Under the pieces are notes generated by a model. It was not told where the DNA came from. It did not search any database and saw nothing but the letters and a program-made list of their open reading frames with translations. 27,662 bases of DNA from contig CADBNA010000145.1 in the NCBI GenBank assembly GCA_902795835.1, positions 1 to 27,662 on the forward strand, read 5' to 3'. Source of the DNA: an uncultured Lachnospiraceae bacterium (GTDB taxonomy: Bacteria > Bacillota_A > Clostridia > Lachnospirales > Lachnospiraceae). Shown here one piece after another: positions 1 to 8,153 of the stretch (position 1 is its first letter; each line of letters begins with the position of its first letter). The position numbers were made by a program, and so were the translations under genes.

Positions 1-71
1 CTTTCTATTCCGTCTATCCGGTGCATCTGCTGATTCTGTATTATCTGAAGGCAAAATATGTCGGTTTCTGA
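1..71 (+). CDS. C-terminal end of a TraX-like membrane protein (partial, 5' end outside window)
   Basis: An open frame enters from the window edge and stops at TGA 69-71. The 23 visible codons (from base 3) end in a motif like FYSVYPVHLLILYYLK followed by AKYVGF. The pattern aromatic-Y-x-x-YP-x-HLL followed by hydrophobic residues is typical of the last transmembrane helix of TraX-family acyltransferase-like proteins. Only this tail is visible, so the family call rests on one short motif. The last eight codons and the stop lie inside the first copy of a 31-bp tandem repeat. The gene converges on the secreted-protein gene at 134-1657. Confidence 0.45.
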   Translation, partial: FYSVYPVHLLILYYLKAKYVGF

Positions 72-137
72 TCAGCTGAAGGCAAAATATGCCGGTTTCT
101 GATCAGCTGAAGGCAAAATATGTCGGTTTCTGATCAG
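45..137. repeat. Three tandem copies of a 31-bp repeat
   Basis: Copies lie at 45-75, 76-106 and 107-137 with no spacer. Copies 1 and 3 are identical; copy 2 has one T-to-C change (GCCGG instead of GTCGG). Each begins CTGAAGGCAAAATATG and ends in the palindrome CTGATCAG. Where copies join, a second palindrome TCAGCTGA forms. Copy 1 encodes the tail and stop of the upstream plus-strand gene, and copy 3 holds the stop codon (134-136) of the minus-strand gene, so the array sits exactly between two convergent 3' ends. Confidence 0.95.
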
Positions 138-1657
138 CCGGCATAATACAGCGTCTCAAAATAATCTGCCTCGTCCGTGCCTTCTATGGTAAACGGCCGG
201 GAAGAAGTATCCACATATACCCGCGCCGTTTTTCCATCCTGCAGGGCAAGATCCGCCCAGGTCCGCCCGTCAGTAGCGGCAACGGACACTTCCTCTCCAA
301 CGGGCACTTCAACAGCCGTGTCGGACACGCTGCCGCTTTTTTCATCTATCGGATATACCGGCAGTTCTTTCGCAACAACCAGGGACGGCGCGTACTCTAC
401 CTGCCAGATGTCTGACAGCGGTTCACCAAAACTGCCGCCTGCCATTGAATAATCTCTCTCACCGGTAAACGTACTGAGAATATTGAGACGTTCAGACATG
501 CGGAAGCAATCCGTATCCACCGGAAAAAGAGTCATGGTAACCAGATCCTCCCATTTTTCCGGAAAAGCCGCATCCAGAGTTCCGTACACGGCGGGAGCAT
601 CTCCGGTCAGATCTATGACCACGGTCTGGCGGTAATCATTCTCCATCTGTATCTCCAGATACAGGCAGGTTCTCCCGTCATCCGCACGCATCAGACAGGG
701 AGTCCAGGCATTTCCCCCCATGTCGACAACGCACTCGTTTTCATTCATCCGGACTGTAAAGCTCTCAACCTGCATCGTGCCGTCCCTGTTTACATTTACT
801 GAAAGCGTATCAGGCTGGCCGTCTCCGTTCAGGTCTGCTTCCTCTTCCATCCAGTTCACCAGCCGGCAGGCGCCGCCGCCTGTCTGCTGTGTAACCCTGC
901 CGGTAAAAAGCGATTCGTATTCTTTATATCCAACCGTCACACACTGTGCTCCCTCGGCATATGAAGCCAGCTCATAGGGATTGAAGAAAAAAGTCAGCCC
1001 GTCTGCGCCGGCTGTCCAGTTCAGCGGCTGTTTTCCCTCATCACTTCCGTATTCATCCAGCGTCCTGCCCATTGTGCCGATGGATCCGCCGGAATACTTT
1101 TCCAGAAGCAGCTCCCAGATCACATCCTTCAGAGCCTCTTCATCATTAACCACATCCGCAAGGTTCAGTTCCTGTCCTGTCAGCGGATCATAATTGTGAC
1201 CGTAATAAGCGTAATAACCATGGGCGCCGCCAGTGTATCCGTAATAATAGGTAATAAAGGAAAAGACCTGATCGTCCGCCCTTCTCGGATAGATATCCGT
1301 CTCCTGGCTGGCCTCATATTCATGGTTATTTTCACTTCGGGCACTCCTGCTGACCGCACAGGCCTCTTCAAAAGCAGCGGTTCTTTCTGAACCCTCCTGC
1401 CTGCTGAAATCCTCCAGTACAGCGGCCAGTTCCGGCCAGCGGCTGCGCGCCTTCCCGTTAAGCCCGATCAGCTGGTAGTGCCCGGTGCCGTATGAAATAC
1501 GGGAGTCCGAGTCATAATCCTGCAGCCAGTATGTCCGGATCTCCAGGCTTTCAGACTTTTCTGCTGCCGCTTCATTTTCCGCCAGGCAAGGTACTGCCAC
1601 AGCCAGAAACAGGCAGGCGGCCGTCAATAGAATCTGCAGACAATTTTGTTTATTCAT
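134..1657 (-). CDS. Secreted RsiV/DUF3298-like protein with a calcium-type loop
   Basis: The product is 507 aa and secreted. Residues 1-26 form a signal peptide: a hydrophobic stretch after MNKQ, ending CLA before EN. The ATG at 1657 was chosen because AGGAGAGG lies about 11 bases upstream and the signal peptide follows at once; a frame upstream to 1723 lacks both. Around residues 137-170, a tyrosine-rich stretch with GGAHG (143-147) resembles the DUF4163/DUF3298 fold of RsiV anti-sigma factors and PdaC-type wall proteins. A DLNGDGQPD loop (about 285-293) matches the DxNxDGxxD calcium-binding pattern of EF-hand/VCBS repeats. The C-terminal ~100 residues look like a beta-rich, SH3-like module. 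There is no transmembrane anchor or adjacent sigma factor, so an anti-sigma role is unlikely. It probably acts at the cell surface; ligand unknown. Confidence 0.7.
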   Translation of the reverse strand: MNKQNCLQILLTAACLFLAVAVPCLAENEAAAEKSESLEIRTYWLQDYDSDSRISYGTGHYQLIGLNGKARSRWPELAAVLEDFSRQEGSERTAAFEEACAVSRSARSENNHEYEASQETDIYPRRADDQVFSFITYYYGYTGGAHGYYAYYGHNYDPLTGQELNLADVVNDEEALKDVIWELLLEKYSGGSIGTMGRTLDEYGSDEGKQPLNWTAGADGLTFFFNPYELASYAEGAQCVTVGYKEYESLFTGRVTQQTGGGACRLVNWMEEEADLNGDGQPDTLSVNVNRDGTMQVESFTVRMNENECVVDMGGNAWTPCLMRADDGRTCLYLEIQMENDYRQTVVIDLTGDAPAVYGTLDAAFPEKWEDLVTMTLFPVDTDCFRMSERLNILSTFTGERDYSMAGGSFGEPLSDIWQVEYAPSLVVAKELPVYPIDEKSGSVSDTAVEVPVGEEVSVAATDGRTWADLALQDGKTARVYVDTSSRPFTIEGTDEADYFETLYYAG

Positions 1658-1975
1658 AATAAAAAGGCCTCTCCTGTATCTATGATCTTTCCGGTAATAA
1701 TCTGAACACAGAGGTCTCGTCATGCTGTCAATATGAAATCATTATATAAGGGAGATCGCTGCGGGTGTCAATAGGCAGGAATTGGCTAACCGGAAAATCC
1801 CAGCGGTGCAAAACCGGCAGCAGCCCTGTCGGCAGCTCTCAGGATTAACAGTCGTAAAACAAATGCAACCCGTGTATAATCATCTTATACAGATTATCTT
1901 TGTATGCCGGGTACATTACCTTTTAAAAATCATCACTGCAAATCGATTCATTATCTTTCAAACGGAGGTCCCGTC
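1658..1975. other. Divergent intergenic region between the secreted-protein and zinc-ribbon genes
   Basis: About 318 bases separate the two divergent starts. Besides the minus-strand promoter at 1743-1771, the region holds a GC-rich hairpin with arms CCGGCAG and CTGTCGG (about 1814-1832, one G-T pair). A possible plus-strand -10 box TATAAT at 1875-1880 has only a poor -35 (TCGTAA, 17 bases upstream). No small gene was recognised. Confidence 0.5.
1743..1771 (-). promoter_or_regulatory. Promoter for the 134-1657 gene
   Basis: On the minus strand TTGACA (1766-1771) is followed after 17 bases by TATATA (1743-1748). TATAAT (1741-1746) overlaps it at a spacing of 19. The start codon lies about 85 bases downstream. 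Confidence 0.7.
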
Positions 1976-3055
1976 ATGAGCCAGGTAACCGGACAGAAGT
2001 GCCCGAATTGCGGCGCAGCGGCACGATTTGACCCTGCTGCCGGAAAATATGTATGCGATCACTGCGGCACCGTTATCGACATTGCCCCGCAAAAACCCGC
2101 GGCAGACGGCGACCATTGGGATGGGTTTGATTTCTCACAGCTGTCTTCTCGAGTTTCCGATCCGGACGCGCCGAATCTGCCGGTATACCGCTGTGTATCC
2201 TGCGGCGCGGAAGTCATTGCCCCTCCGGAGCAGGCAGCACTGACCTGTCCCTATTGCAGAAATATTATAATCCTGACAGACAAGATCACCGGTCCGCTGC
2301 GTCCGGACGGCGTCATTCCTTTTCGGATTGATTCCCGGCAGCTTCCGGAAGCGGTGCGGCATTTCTATCGCGGAAAAAAACTGCTTCCGAAGGGCTTTTT
2401 CTCTGCAGCTGCCATGGGAACGGTCACGGGTGTCTATGTGCCCTTCTGGGTTTTCAGCGGCAGAATATCCGGCAGGATTAACCTGGGCGCTGAAAAATCA
2501 TCCTCCTCCAGAAAAGGCGACTACATCTACACTACAACAAATTACTATCAGCTGGTCAGAGATGCAGCTCTCAACTTTGCAGATCTTCCGGTGGATGCCA
2601 GCACGAAGATGGATGACAGACTGATGGACTCGCTGGAGCCCTTTGACACGTCACAGGCGCAGGGCTTTGACATGCGTTATCTGGCCGGTTTTACGGCAGA
2701 CCGCTTTGACCTGGATAAAAACGACATTGCTGAGCGCGCCGAAAAACGCATGCGGACCAGTGCAATCGAAATTGTCCTGGCAAATGCCGGAAAGGGCTAT
2801 TCCAGAGTCCGGTACAGCAGCGGCAGAATGCAGTCCGATCTGCATGCACAGTATCTGCTCTTTCCCGTATACATGTTCGATATCCTCCACGGCGGCAGAA
2901 AATACCACTTTGCCGTAAACGGACAGACCGGGAAAGTCGTCGGCGAACTGCCGAAAGACAGACAGACCGGTTTTCTGTATTTTATTAAAAGAGCAGGAAT
3001 CACCGGGGGACTCCTGATCCTCTTTTCCGCAGTCAGATACTTCCTCGGATACTGA
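1976..3055 (+). CDS. Double zinc-ribbon membrane-associated protein
   Basis: The product is 359 aa. Two CxxC...CxxC zinc ribbons are visible: C9/C12/C27/C30 and C73/C76/C91/C94. Residues about 100-330 form a domain of unknown function with mixed strands and helices, and a single hydrophobic helix (about 335-359) ends the protein, suggesting a C-terminal membrane tail. The ATG at 1976 follows ACGGAGGT with about 6 bases of spacing; an in-frame ATG 72 bases earlier has no ribosome site. Such proteins are often database-labelled TFIIB-type zinc ribbon proteins, but nothing here indicates a transcription role. The next gene, 58 bases downstream, is a TPM-domain protein, a pairing I have seen in other Clostridia, so the two probably act together in an envelope process. 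The biochemical function is unknown. Confidence 0.75.
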   Translation: MSQVTGQKCPNCGAAARFDPAAGKYVCDHCGTVIDIAPQKPAADGDHWDGFDFSQLSSRVSDPDAPNLPVYRCVSCGAEVIAPPEQAALTCPYCRNIIILTDKITGPLRPDGVIPFRIDSRQLPEAVRHFYRGKKLLPKGFFSAAAMGTVTGVYVPFWVFSGRISGRINLGAEKSSSSRKGDYIYTTTNYYQLVRDAALNFADLPVDASTKMDDRLMDSLEPFDTSQAQGFDMRYLAGFTADRFDLDKNDIAERAEKRMRTSAIEIVLANAGKGYSRVRYSSGRMQSDLHAQYLLFPVYMFDILHGGRKYHFAVNGQTGKVVGELPKDRQTGFLYFIKRAGITGGLLILFSAVRYFLGY

Positions 3056-3113
3056 CCCGGAGCACCCGCAGGCTGGAGAATCCAGAGATTAAAAACAGCA
3101 GAAGGAGCTGAAA

Positions 3114-4997
3114 ATGACAAAAATTCCTCACGGCAATAGAAACCGACGCCTTTCCGCGGGCCGCAGGCTGACGCAGTTACTCATCTGCGCACTGCTGTTG
3201 TGCGCTCCAGCTGCCGCCGTGCCGGTCTCTTCCTTCCCCGTTCTCGCGGAAGCCATGTGGAGCGAGGAGTATTACCGGGCGGTTGACACATCCGGCAGAC
3301 TCTCTGATGCAGAGTCGGACAGTCTGGATTCCGGCTGTCTGGCTTTCATGGAAGCCTGGCATATGGATTTTGCCATGATTGCCATTACTTCTGACAGATT
3401 ATCCGGAAGAGACCTCACAGAATATGCCCGCGCATACTACAATTCCTGCGGTTTCGGGTACGGACCGGGCCGGGATGGCTGTCTGGCTGTCTGGAATACC
3501 GATACGGATGAGATGGTCATTGTGCCCTTTGGCAATGCCGCCGGTCGGATTCCGGCAGATTATCTGTCTTATGTCTCCGGCTCTGCTCCGGGCTATCAGG
3601 AACGGTATGGTGTCTTTGGGGGAATGTATGCCTCCATGCGGATGCTGGACAAATATCTGGAAGGACACGACGATTCTGAAATCCCTCAGCAAACCATCCC
3701 CTATTCCTCTCTGCGCGTCGGGGAAGGCGCACAGATGCCCGCCTGGTATCCGAAAGATCCCGCAAACTTTCCGCAATATCTGGACGCCGATGCCCCCAGA
3801 GTTGTAGATACTGCCAACCTTTTTTCCCTGGAAGAAAAAGCGGCTATGGAGGCCCGGCTCGCTGAGATTCGCGCAGAACTGAACCGTGACATCGTCGTGT
3901 TCACCGATGTCTCCACCTATGGCCTGAGCCGGCGTGTATACGCAGCTGATTTCTATGATTTCAACGGCTACGGCTGCGGGGATGAGCATGAAGGCGTATG
4001 CCTGTTTATCTGCATGGATCCGTCAGACCGCGGCGGCTGGACCTGCTGTACGGGCCCGGTGACCAGAGGCCTCTATACCGAAGAAATCGCCAACCAGATC
4101 GACGACATGCTCTATGACTGCCTCGGTTCCGGCCTTTATTATAAAGGCGTATCCGACTGGATCGAAAACTTCCGGCGGCTGTATATCAGCGGTTCTCCCT
4201 ATACGCCGGACTGGGCCATGCAGGATAAGCAGGCATTCACCCGGTTCCATGATGACAGCGCTCCCCGGGTTTCCGACGACGCAGGCATTCTTGCCGCAGA
4301 TGAGATTACCGCCCTCACACAGCAGGCAGCAGCTGTTTCCGAAGCATATGGTATGGACGTTGTCATCCATACGGCCATGCATCCCGGAAACATGGGCAGG
4401 CAGGAATTCTCGGATGACTATTATTATTATAACGGTTATGGATACGGCGAAAACTTCGACGGCATCCTTCTGACCATTTTTAAACAGCCCGGACACGCGC
4501 CGGACACTCCCTGTATCACTGCCTCCGGAAAAGCTTCAGCCAGGCTGACAGATACCAACCGCAACCGGCTGGCGGGCCGCTGCCTGTTCCGGCTGCAGGA
4601 AGGCAAATACTATACAGCCGCCGCAGAATGGCTCAGCCAGGCGGATCATATGCTGCGGACCGGCCGCGTGCCCCGTTCCGAAGCAAGCTGGGAGATTACC
4701 ATTTTCCTTGAAATGATGGCCGGCCTGATCGTCGGTGCAGTCTTTTTCCTGAAAGCAAAGGCGACAATGGCTGAACCGGAGGCAGAGGACAACGCCGACC
4801 GATATCTTGTCAGAAAAAGTCTGCACATCAGGAAAGTTGCCAATACCCTGCTGCACTCTTCGACAACGAAAGCCTATTCTCCCGCAGAAGAAGACCGTTC
4901 TTCCGGCGGCTCCTCATCCGGAGGATCTTCCTCCTATTCCAGTTCCTATTCCGGATCCTCCGGAAGCACCCACTCGGGCTCAGGCCGGAACTTCTAA
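3114..4997 (+). CDS. Secreted membrane-anchored protein with three TPM-like domains
   Basis: The product is 627 aa. It has a signal peptide (about 15-46), three successive TPM-like domains (about 48-188, 225-360, 380-520), one transmembrane helix (about 528-547) and a Ser/Gly-rich tail (about 595-627). The repeats show in shared motifs: an N-x-x-G-x-G-x-G stretch near 108-122, 281-293 and 437-450, and APRV at 227-230 and 383-386 opening domains two and three. TPM domains (TLP18.3/Psb32/MOLO-1) occur in plant photosystem-II repair proteins and in many bacterial YgcG-like membrane proteins ending in glycine-rich tails; their activity is debated. GAAGGAG lies 7 bases before the ATG. It appears co-transcribed with the zinc-ribbon gene before it. 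Most bacterial relatives carry one TPM domain, so three is unusual. Confidence 0.8.
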   Translation: MTKIPHGNRNRRLSAGRRLTQLLICALLLCAPAAAVPVSSFPVLAEAMWSEEYYRAVDTSGRLSDAESDSLDSGCLAFMEAWHMDFAMIAITSDRLSGRDLTEYARAYYNSCGFGYGPGRDGCLAVWNTDTDEMVIVPFGNAAGRIPADYLSYVSGSAPGYQERYGVFGGMYASMRMLDKYLEGHDDSEIPQQTIPYSSLRVGEGAQMPAWYPKDPANFPQYLDADAPRVVDTANLFSLEEKAAMEARLAEIRAELNRDIVVFTDVSTYGLSRRVYAADFYDFNGYGCGDEHEGVCLFICMDPSDRGGWTCCTGPVTRGLYTEEIANQIDDMLYDCLGSGLYYKGVSDWIENFRRLYISGSPYTPDWAMQDKQAFTRFHDDSAPRVSDDAGILAADEITALTQQAAAVSEAYGMDVVIHTAMHPGNMGRQEFSDDYYYYNGYGYGENFDGILLTIFKQPGHAPDTPCITASGKASARLTDTNRNRLAGRCLFRLQEGKYYTAAAEWLSQADHMLRTGRVPRSEASWEITIFLEMMAGLIVGAVFFLKAKATMAEPEAEDNADRYLVRKSLHIRKVANTLLHSSTTKAYSPAEEDRSSGGSSSGGSSSYSSSYSGSSGSTHSGSGRNF

Positions 4998-5156
4998 GCG
5001 TCTGCAGGAATTCTAAACTGTTATTTTATAATTCGTTTCTGTTTTTTATGATTCTTTCAGAACGTGTACATATTGTGGACACAAGTCCACTCTATACTGT
5101 GTATCAGATGGTTGATCCACCAGCCATCTACTATCTCCCCCTCATTTTGAAAACAA

Positions 5157-5190
5157 AAGCCGCCGAGCGCAAGCCCGGCGGCTTCTGTTT
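5157..5190 (+). terminator. Intrinsic terminator after the TPM-protein gene
   Basis: Stem arms AAGCCGCCG (5157-5165) and CGGCGGCTT (5176-5184) pair perfectly around a 10-base loop and are followed by TCTGTTTTTG. An A-rich run just before the stem (5150-5158) gives a weaker U-tract on the other strand, so it may also work in reverse. Confidence 0.85.
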
Positions 5191-5203
5191 TTGCTGATAA
5201 GGG

Positions 5204-5391
5204 CCGGGCAGCCGAGCGAGGCACCAGACATGCCCGTACCTTCTTTCGGAAAACGCTTGCGCTCTTTCTCGCCGCAGCGGTACTAAGCTCAAACTTCGTG
5301 CTTAAGCACTCGTTTTCACTAAGAACCGGCGGCTGCGAAGGTTTCCTTCAGAAGGTACGGGCATGTCTGGTGCCTCGCTCGGCTGTCCCGG
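5204..5391. repeat. 188-bp inverted repeat with 36-bp perfect arms
   Basis: Arms 5209-5244 and 5350-5385 are perfect reverse complements over 36 bases (left arm begins CAGCCGAGCGAGGCACCAG). They extend outward by five more pairs (5204-5208 with 5387-5391) after a one-base bulge at 5386. The interior is partly self-complementary and contains the perfect 12-bp palindrome GTGCTTAAGCAC at 5298-5309. The right arm ends 9 bases before the stop codon of the flavoprotein gene. A transcript from either strand would fold into a very long hairpin. It encodes no protein; it may be a MITE-like repeat or a bidirectional terminator / mRNA-stabilising element. Confidence 0.9.
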
Positions 5392-5399
5392 GCTCTTCC

Positions 5400-6770
5400 T
5401 TACAATGTTTCCGCGATCCTGCCGGCGACATACACGCCGCTCGCAGATGCGTGTGAGAGGGAATGCGTCACGCCGCTGCCGTCCCCGATGACATACAGTC
5501 CCGGATAGCAGGTTTCCAGATTATCGTCAAGCCTGACTTCCATATTGTAAAACTTGACCTCTACGCCGTAGAGAAGTGTATCATCATTGGCCACGCCGGG
5601 GGCGATCTTGTCCAGTGCGTAGATCATCTCAATGATTCCGTCCAGAATCCGCTTGGGCAGAACCAGACTCAGGTCCCCGGGGGTGGCGGCCAGCGTCGGG
5701 CGGACCGTGCACTCTTCGATTCTCTTTACCGTGCTTCTGCGGCCGCGTTCCATATCCCCGAACCGCTGCAGGATCACGCCTCCCCCCAGCATATTTGACA
5801 ATCTGGCGATGCTCTCGCCGTATCCGTTGCTGTCCTTAAATGGTTCTGAAAAATGTTTCGATACCAGAAGGGCAAAGTTCGTGTTCTCCGTCTTTTTCTC
5901 CGGATCCTCAAAGCTGTGTCCGTTTACCGTGACAATGCCGTTTGTATTCTCATTGACAACAATGCCGTTCGGATTCATACAAAAGGTCCGGACATTGTCC
6001 TCAAACTTATGCGTGCGGTATACGATTTTGCTCTCGTACAGTTCATCTGTAATATGTGAAAAAATCGTGGCCGGTATTTCTACCCGCACGCCAATATCCA
6101 CACGGTTGGACTTGGTGCCGATGTCAAGCTCGCTGCAGACCCGTTCCATCCACTTGCTGCCGCTGCGGCCCACGGAAACAATGCATTGAGAGGCTTCGTC
6201 ATCACCGTCTGCATGCCATACGCGATAGCCGTTATCCAGCACTTCGATCCGCTCGACCGGCGTGCGGAAGAAGAAATCCACGTGCGGCTCCATTTCCGTA
6301 TACAGGTTTTTCAGTACCACATAGTTGATGTCCGTCCCCAGATGTCTGACGGAAGCGTCCAGCAGCGTCAGCCTGTTCTGCATACAAAGCTTCTTGAATG
6401 CGGTTCCGGCTGTTGAGAACATCCTGGTTCCGGCGGCACCGTGCTCCAGATTGATCTCATCCACATAATGCATCAGTTCCAGTGCCTTTTCTCTTCCGAT
6501 GTACTCATAGAGGGTCCCGCCAAAATCATTGGTAATATTGTATTTACCGTCAGAAAAGGCGCCGGCGCCCCCGAAGCCGTTCATAATCGAACAGGGCCTG
6601 CAGCCAACGCAGGATTTTATCTTTCTGCCATCGATAGGACAGTGTCTTTTATCAAGCGGGCTGCCCTCTTCAAAAACGGCAATCTTCAGGTCCGGCCTCT
6701 TCTGCATCAGCTCATAAGCGGAAAAAATCCCCCCGGGGCCGGCTCCGATAATGATGACATCATATCTCAT
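5400..6770 (-). CDS. COG2509-type FAD-dependent oxidoreductase
   Basis: The product is 456 aa. The N-terminus carries a Rossmann FAD motif, GAGPGG (9-14). A cysteine-rich stretch follows (C44, C54, C57, C60) leading into GFGGAGAFSDGKYN, typical of COG2509, the uncharacterised FAD-dependent dehydrogenases. The C-terminus has YVIGDGSG, the second FAD-contact motif. The fold resembles HI0933/BaiN-like flavoproteins; the substrate is unknown and the protein is presumably cytosolic. The ATG at 6770 overlaps the stop of the permease gene (ATGA) and follows AGGAGGG at 7 bases, so translation is probably coupled. An earlier in-frame start at 6851 lies inside the permease gene and was rejected. It is the last gene of the operon starting at 9796. 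The cysteine cluster could bind an Fe-S cluster or act in redox chemistry; the sequence cannot decide. Confidence 0.85.
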   Translation of the reverse strand: MRYDVIIIGAGPGGIFSAYELMQKRPDLKIAVFEEGSPLDKRHCPIDGRKIKSCVGCRPCSIMNGFGGAGAFSDGKYNITNDFGGTLYEYIGREKALELMHYVDEINLEHGAAGTRMFSTAGTAFKKLCMQNRLTLLDASVRHLGTDINYVVLKNLYTEMEPHVDFFFRTPVERIEVLDNGYRVWHADGDDEASQCIVSVGRSGSKWMERVCSELDIGTKSNRVDIGVRVEIPATIFSHITDELYESKIVYRTHKFEDNVRTFCMNPNGIVVNENTNGIVTVNGHSFEDPEKKTENTNFALLVSKHFSEPFKDSNGYGESIARLSNMLGGGVILQRFGDMERGRRSTVKRIEECTVRPTLAATPGDLSLVLPKRILDGIIEMIYALDKIAPGVANDDTLLYGVEVKFYNMEVRLDDNLETCYPGLYVIGDGSGVTHSLSHASASGVYVAGRIAETL

Positions 6771-8095
6771 TTCTTCTCCCTCCTGAACCTGTCCCGTAAC
6801 TTTTTCAGGCCGCGGACAGCGGCGGCGCACAGGATGCGGATACGCTGCCAAAGCTTTTCGGCAGCGCGGACTGTCGTTTTCCCGGCATCCCTTAACACAT
6901 CTTTGATACCGACGTCCGGCACCGTCTCATCCGCATTGTCAGATCCGGCGGCGTCCGGTACTTCCGCCCTGATGCCGCGGGCTGCTTCCAGCCGGTGTAT
7001 GATCATTTCCTTGTATATATAGTCTGAGATTGCGGCAAACGGAATGGCCAGCAGAATTCCCCACACGCCGAACATCCGTCCTCCGACAATAATGCAGATC
7101 AGAATCCACACGGAGGGTACGCCCAATGTGCCGCCGAAAAGCTTCGGTTTGATGATATAACCGTCTATTGTCTGCAGCACGATGGTGAAGAGGATGAACC
7201 ACAGGGCATGCCAGGGGTTAATCAGAACCAGGATAAAGCCGCCGATCACCGCGCCTGCCAGCGGTCCGAAAGTGGGCGCCAGGTTCGTCACGCCTACAAA
7301 CAGGGACACCAGCGCCGCATACGGCATCTTCATCACCAGCATGAAAATAAAATTTGCGATTCCTACAATCAGACCGTCCAGCAGATCCCCGCCGATATAG
7401 CGGATCAGTATCACGTGGCAGCGGCTCCAGAAATCCGCAAAGCCGCCGTACCGGTTCTCCGGCAGAACAGCGCGCAGCAGGCGGGCGGCACCGCCCAGAA
7501 GCCTCTCTTTATCCGCCAGAAAATAGACGGCCATGATGAAGGAAATCACGCCGTTGAAAACATTCACGCCGATACTTCCGGCTGTGCTGACCACATTGGT
7601 GACGGCGGCAGGCATCCTCTCCTGCAGCAGTGCCAGCAGATTTTCACCGGTACTCAGCAGCGAGGCAATCATCTGGTTATCCTCTGCGGTTTCTGCGGCT
7701 GCTGCCTGAACAATACCCTGAAAAGACGAGACATAGCTGCCCAGATTGCCCACCAGCGTCATAATACTGCTGACCAGCTGCGGAATCAGGGCAAGCATGA
7801 GCAGTGTAAGCAGCAGAATCACGACGACAACCGCTCCGATTATGGCCAGTGTATGGACCTCTCTCTTTATGGTGAGCTTTTTGTACAGAAGACGCTCAAA
7901 CAGAGTAACCAGGGGATCCAGCACATAGGCAATCATAATGCCGGCCAGCACCGGTTTCAAAAAAACAAAAAAGCGCAGGAACCCTGAGAAAATAATGTCA
8001 ATATTCGACAGAAACAGGAAAAACGCGACGGCGATACAGGCCGCAATCGTATAATCCACCCATCTTCTGTTCAGCCAGTTTTTGTCAAATTTCAT
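6767..8095 (-). CDS. PerM / AI-2E transporter family membrane protein
   Basis: The product is 442 aa. Two hydrophobic helices near the N-terminus, a soluble segment (about 105-165) and five to six further helices ending near 350 match the AI-2E exporter / PerM family (TqsA, YdiK, YtvI relatives). The stretch NLAPTFGPLAGAVIGG is characteristic. After the last helix a charged ~90-residue cytoplasmic tail, ending in RDRFRREKK, is longer than usual. Family members export small molecules or ions in a few studied cases; the substrate cannot be read from sequence. GAGGAG lies about 12 bases before the ATG. The gene starts 58 bases after the CDF gene and overlaps the flavoprotein gene by 4 bases. Confidence 0.85.
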   Translation of the reverse strand: MKFDKNWLNRRWVDYTIAACIAVAFFLFLSNIDIIFSGFLRFFVFLKPVLAGIMIAYVLDPLVTLFERLLYKKLTIKREVHTLAIIGAVVVVILLLTLLMLALIPQLVSSIMTLVGNLGSYVSSFQGIVQAAAAETAEDNQMIASLLSTGENLLALLQERMPAAVTNVVSTAGSIGVNVFNGVISFIMAVYFLADKERLLGGAARLLRAVLPENRYGGFADFWSRCHVILIRYIGGDLLDGLIVGIANFIFMLVMKMPYAALVSLFVGVTNLAPTFGPLAGAVIGGFILVLINPWHALWFILFTIVLQTIDGYIIKPKLFGGTLGVPSVWILICIIVGGRMFGVWGILLAIPFAAISDYIYKEMIIHRLEAARGIRAEVPDAAGSDNADETVPDVGIKDVLRDAGKTTVRAAEKLWQRIRILCAAAVRGLKKLRDRFRREKK

Positions 8096-8153
8096 GTGCT
8101 CTTCAGTCTCCTCATTGCTGTTTTCGATGCCTTATGACCCGTATCCGTAAATA

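Larger units (their letters stand above)
4998..5399. other. Convergent intergenic region rich in inverted repeats
   Basis: No gene was recognised between the TPM-protein gene and the flavoprotein gene, which converge here. Two small hairpins come first: GTGGAC-acaa-GTCCAC (5075-5090) and AGATGG/CCATCT (5106-5111 with 5124-5129). They are followed by an intrinsic terminator (5157-5184) and a long inverted repeat (5204-5391), listed separately. Confidence 0.8.

Noticed and set aside
45..137. Three direct repeats resembling a CRISPR fragment
   Set aside because: Copies abut with no spacers, and the repeat covers coding 3' ends; no cas genes are present.
1785..1850. Cobalamin-riboswitch-like GGTGCAAAACCGGCAGCAGCCC stretch
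   Set aside because: The resemblance is limited to one stretch; no B12 box or later conserved pieces follow, and the best candidate plus-strand promoter lies downstream.
7208..7987. A Gln/His-rich 259-codon open frame on the plus strand
   Set aside because: The composition is that of a reverse-strand shadow of a membrane protein gene (PerM-family permease).
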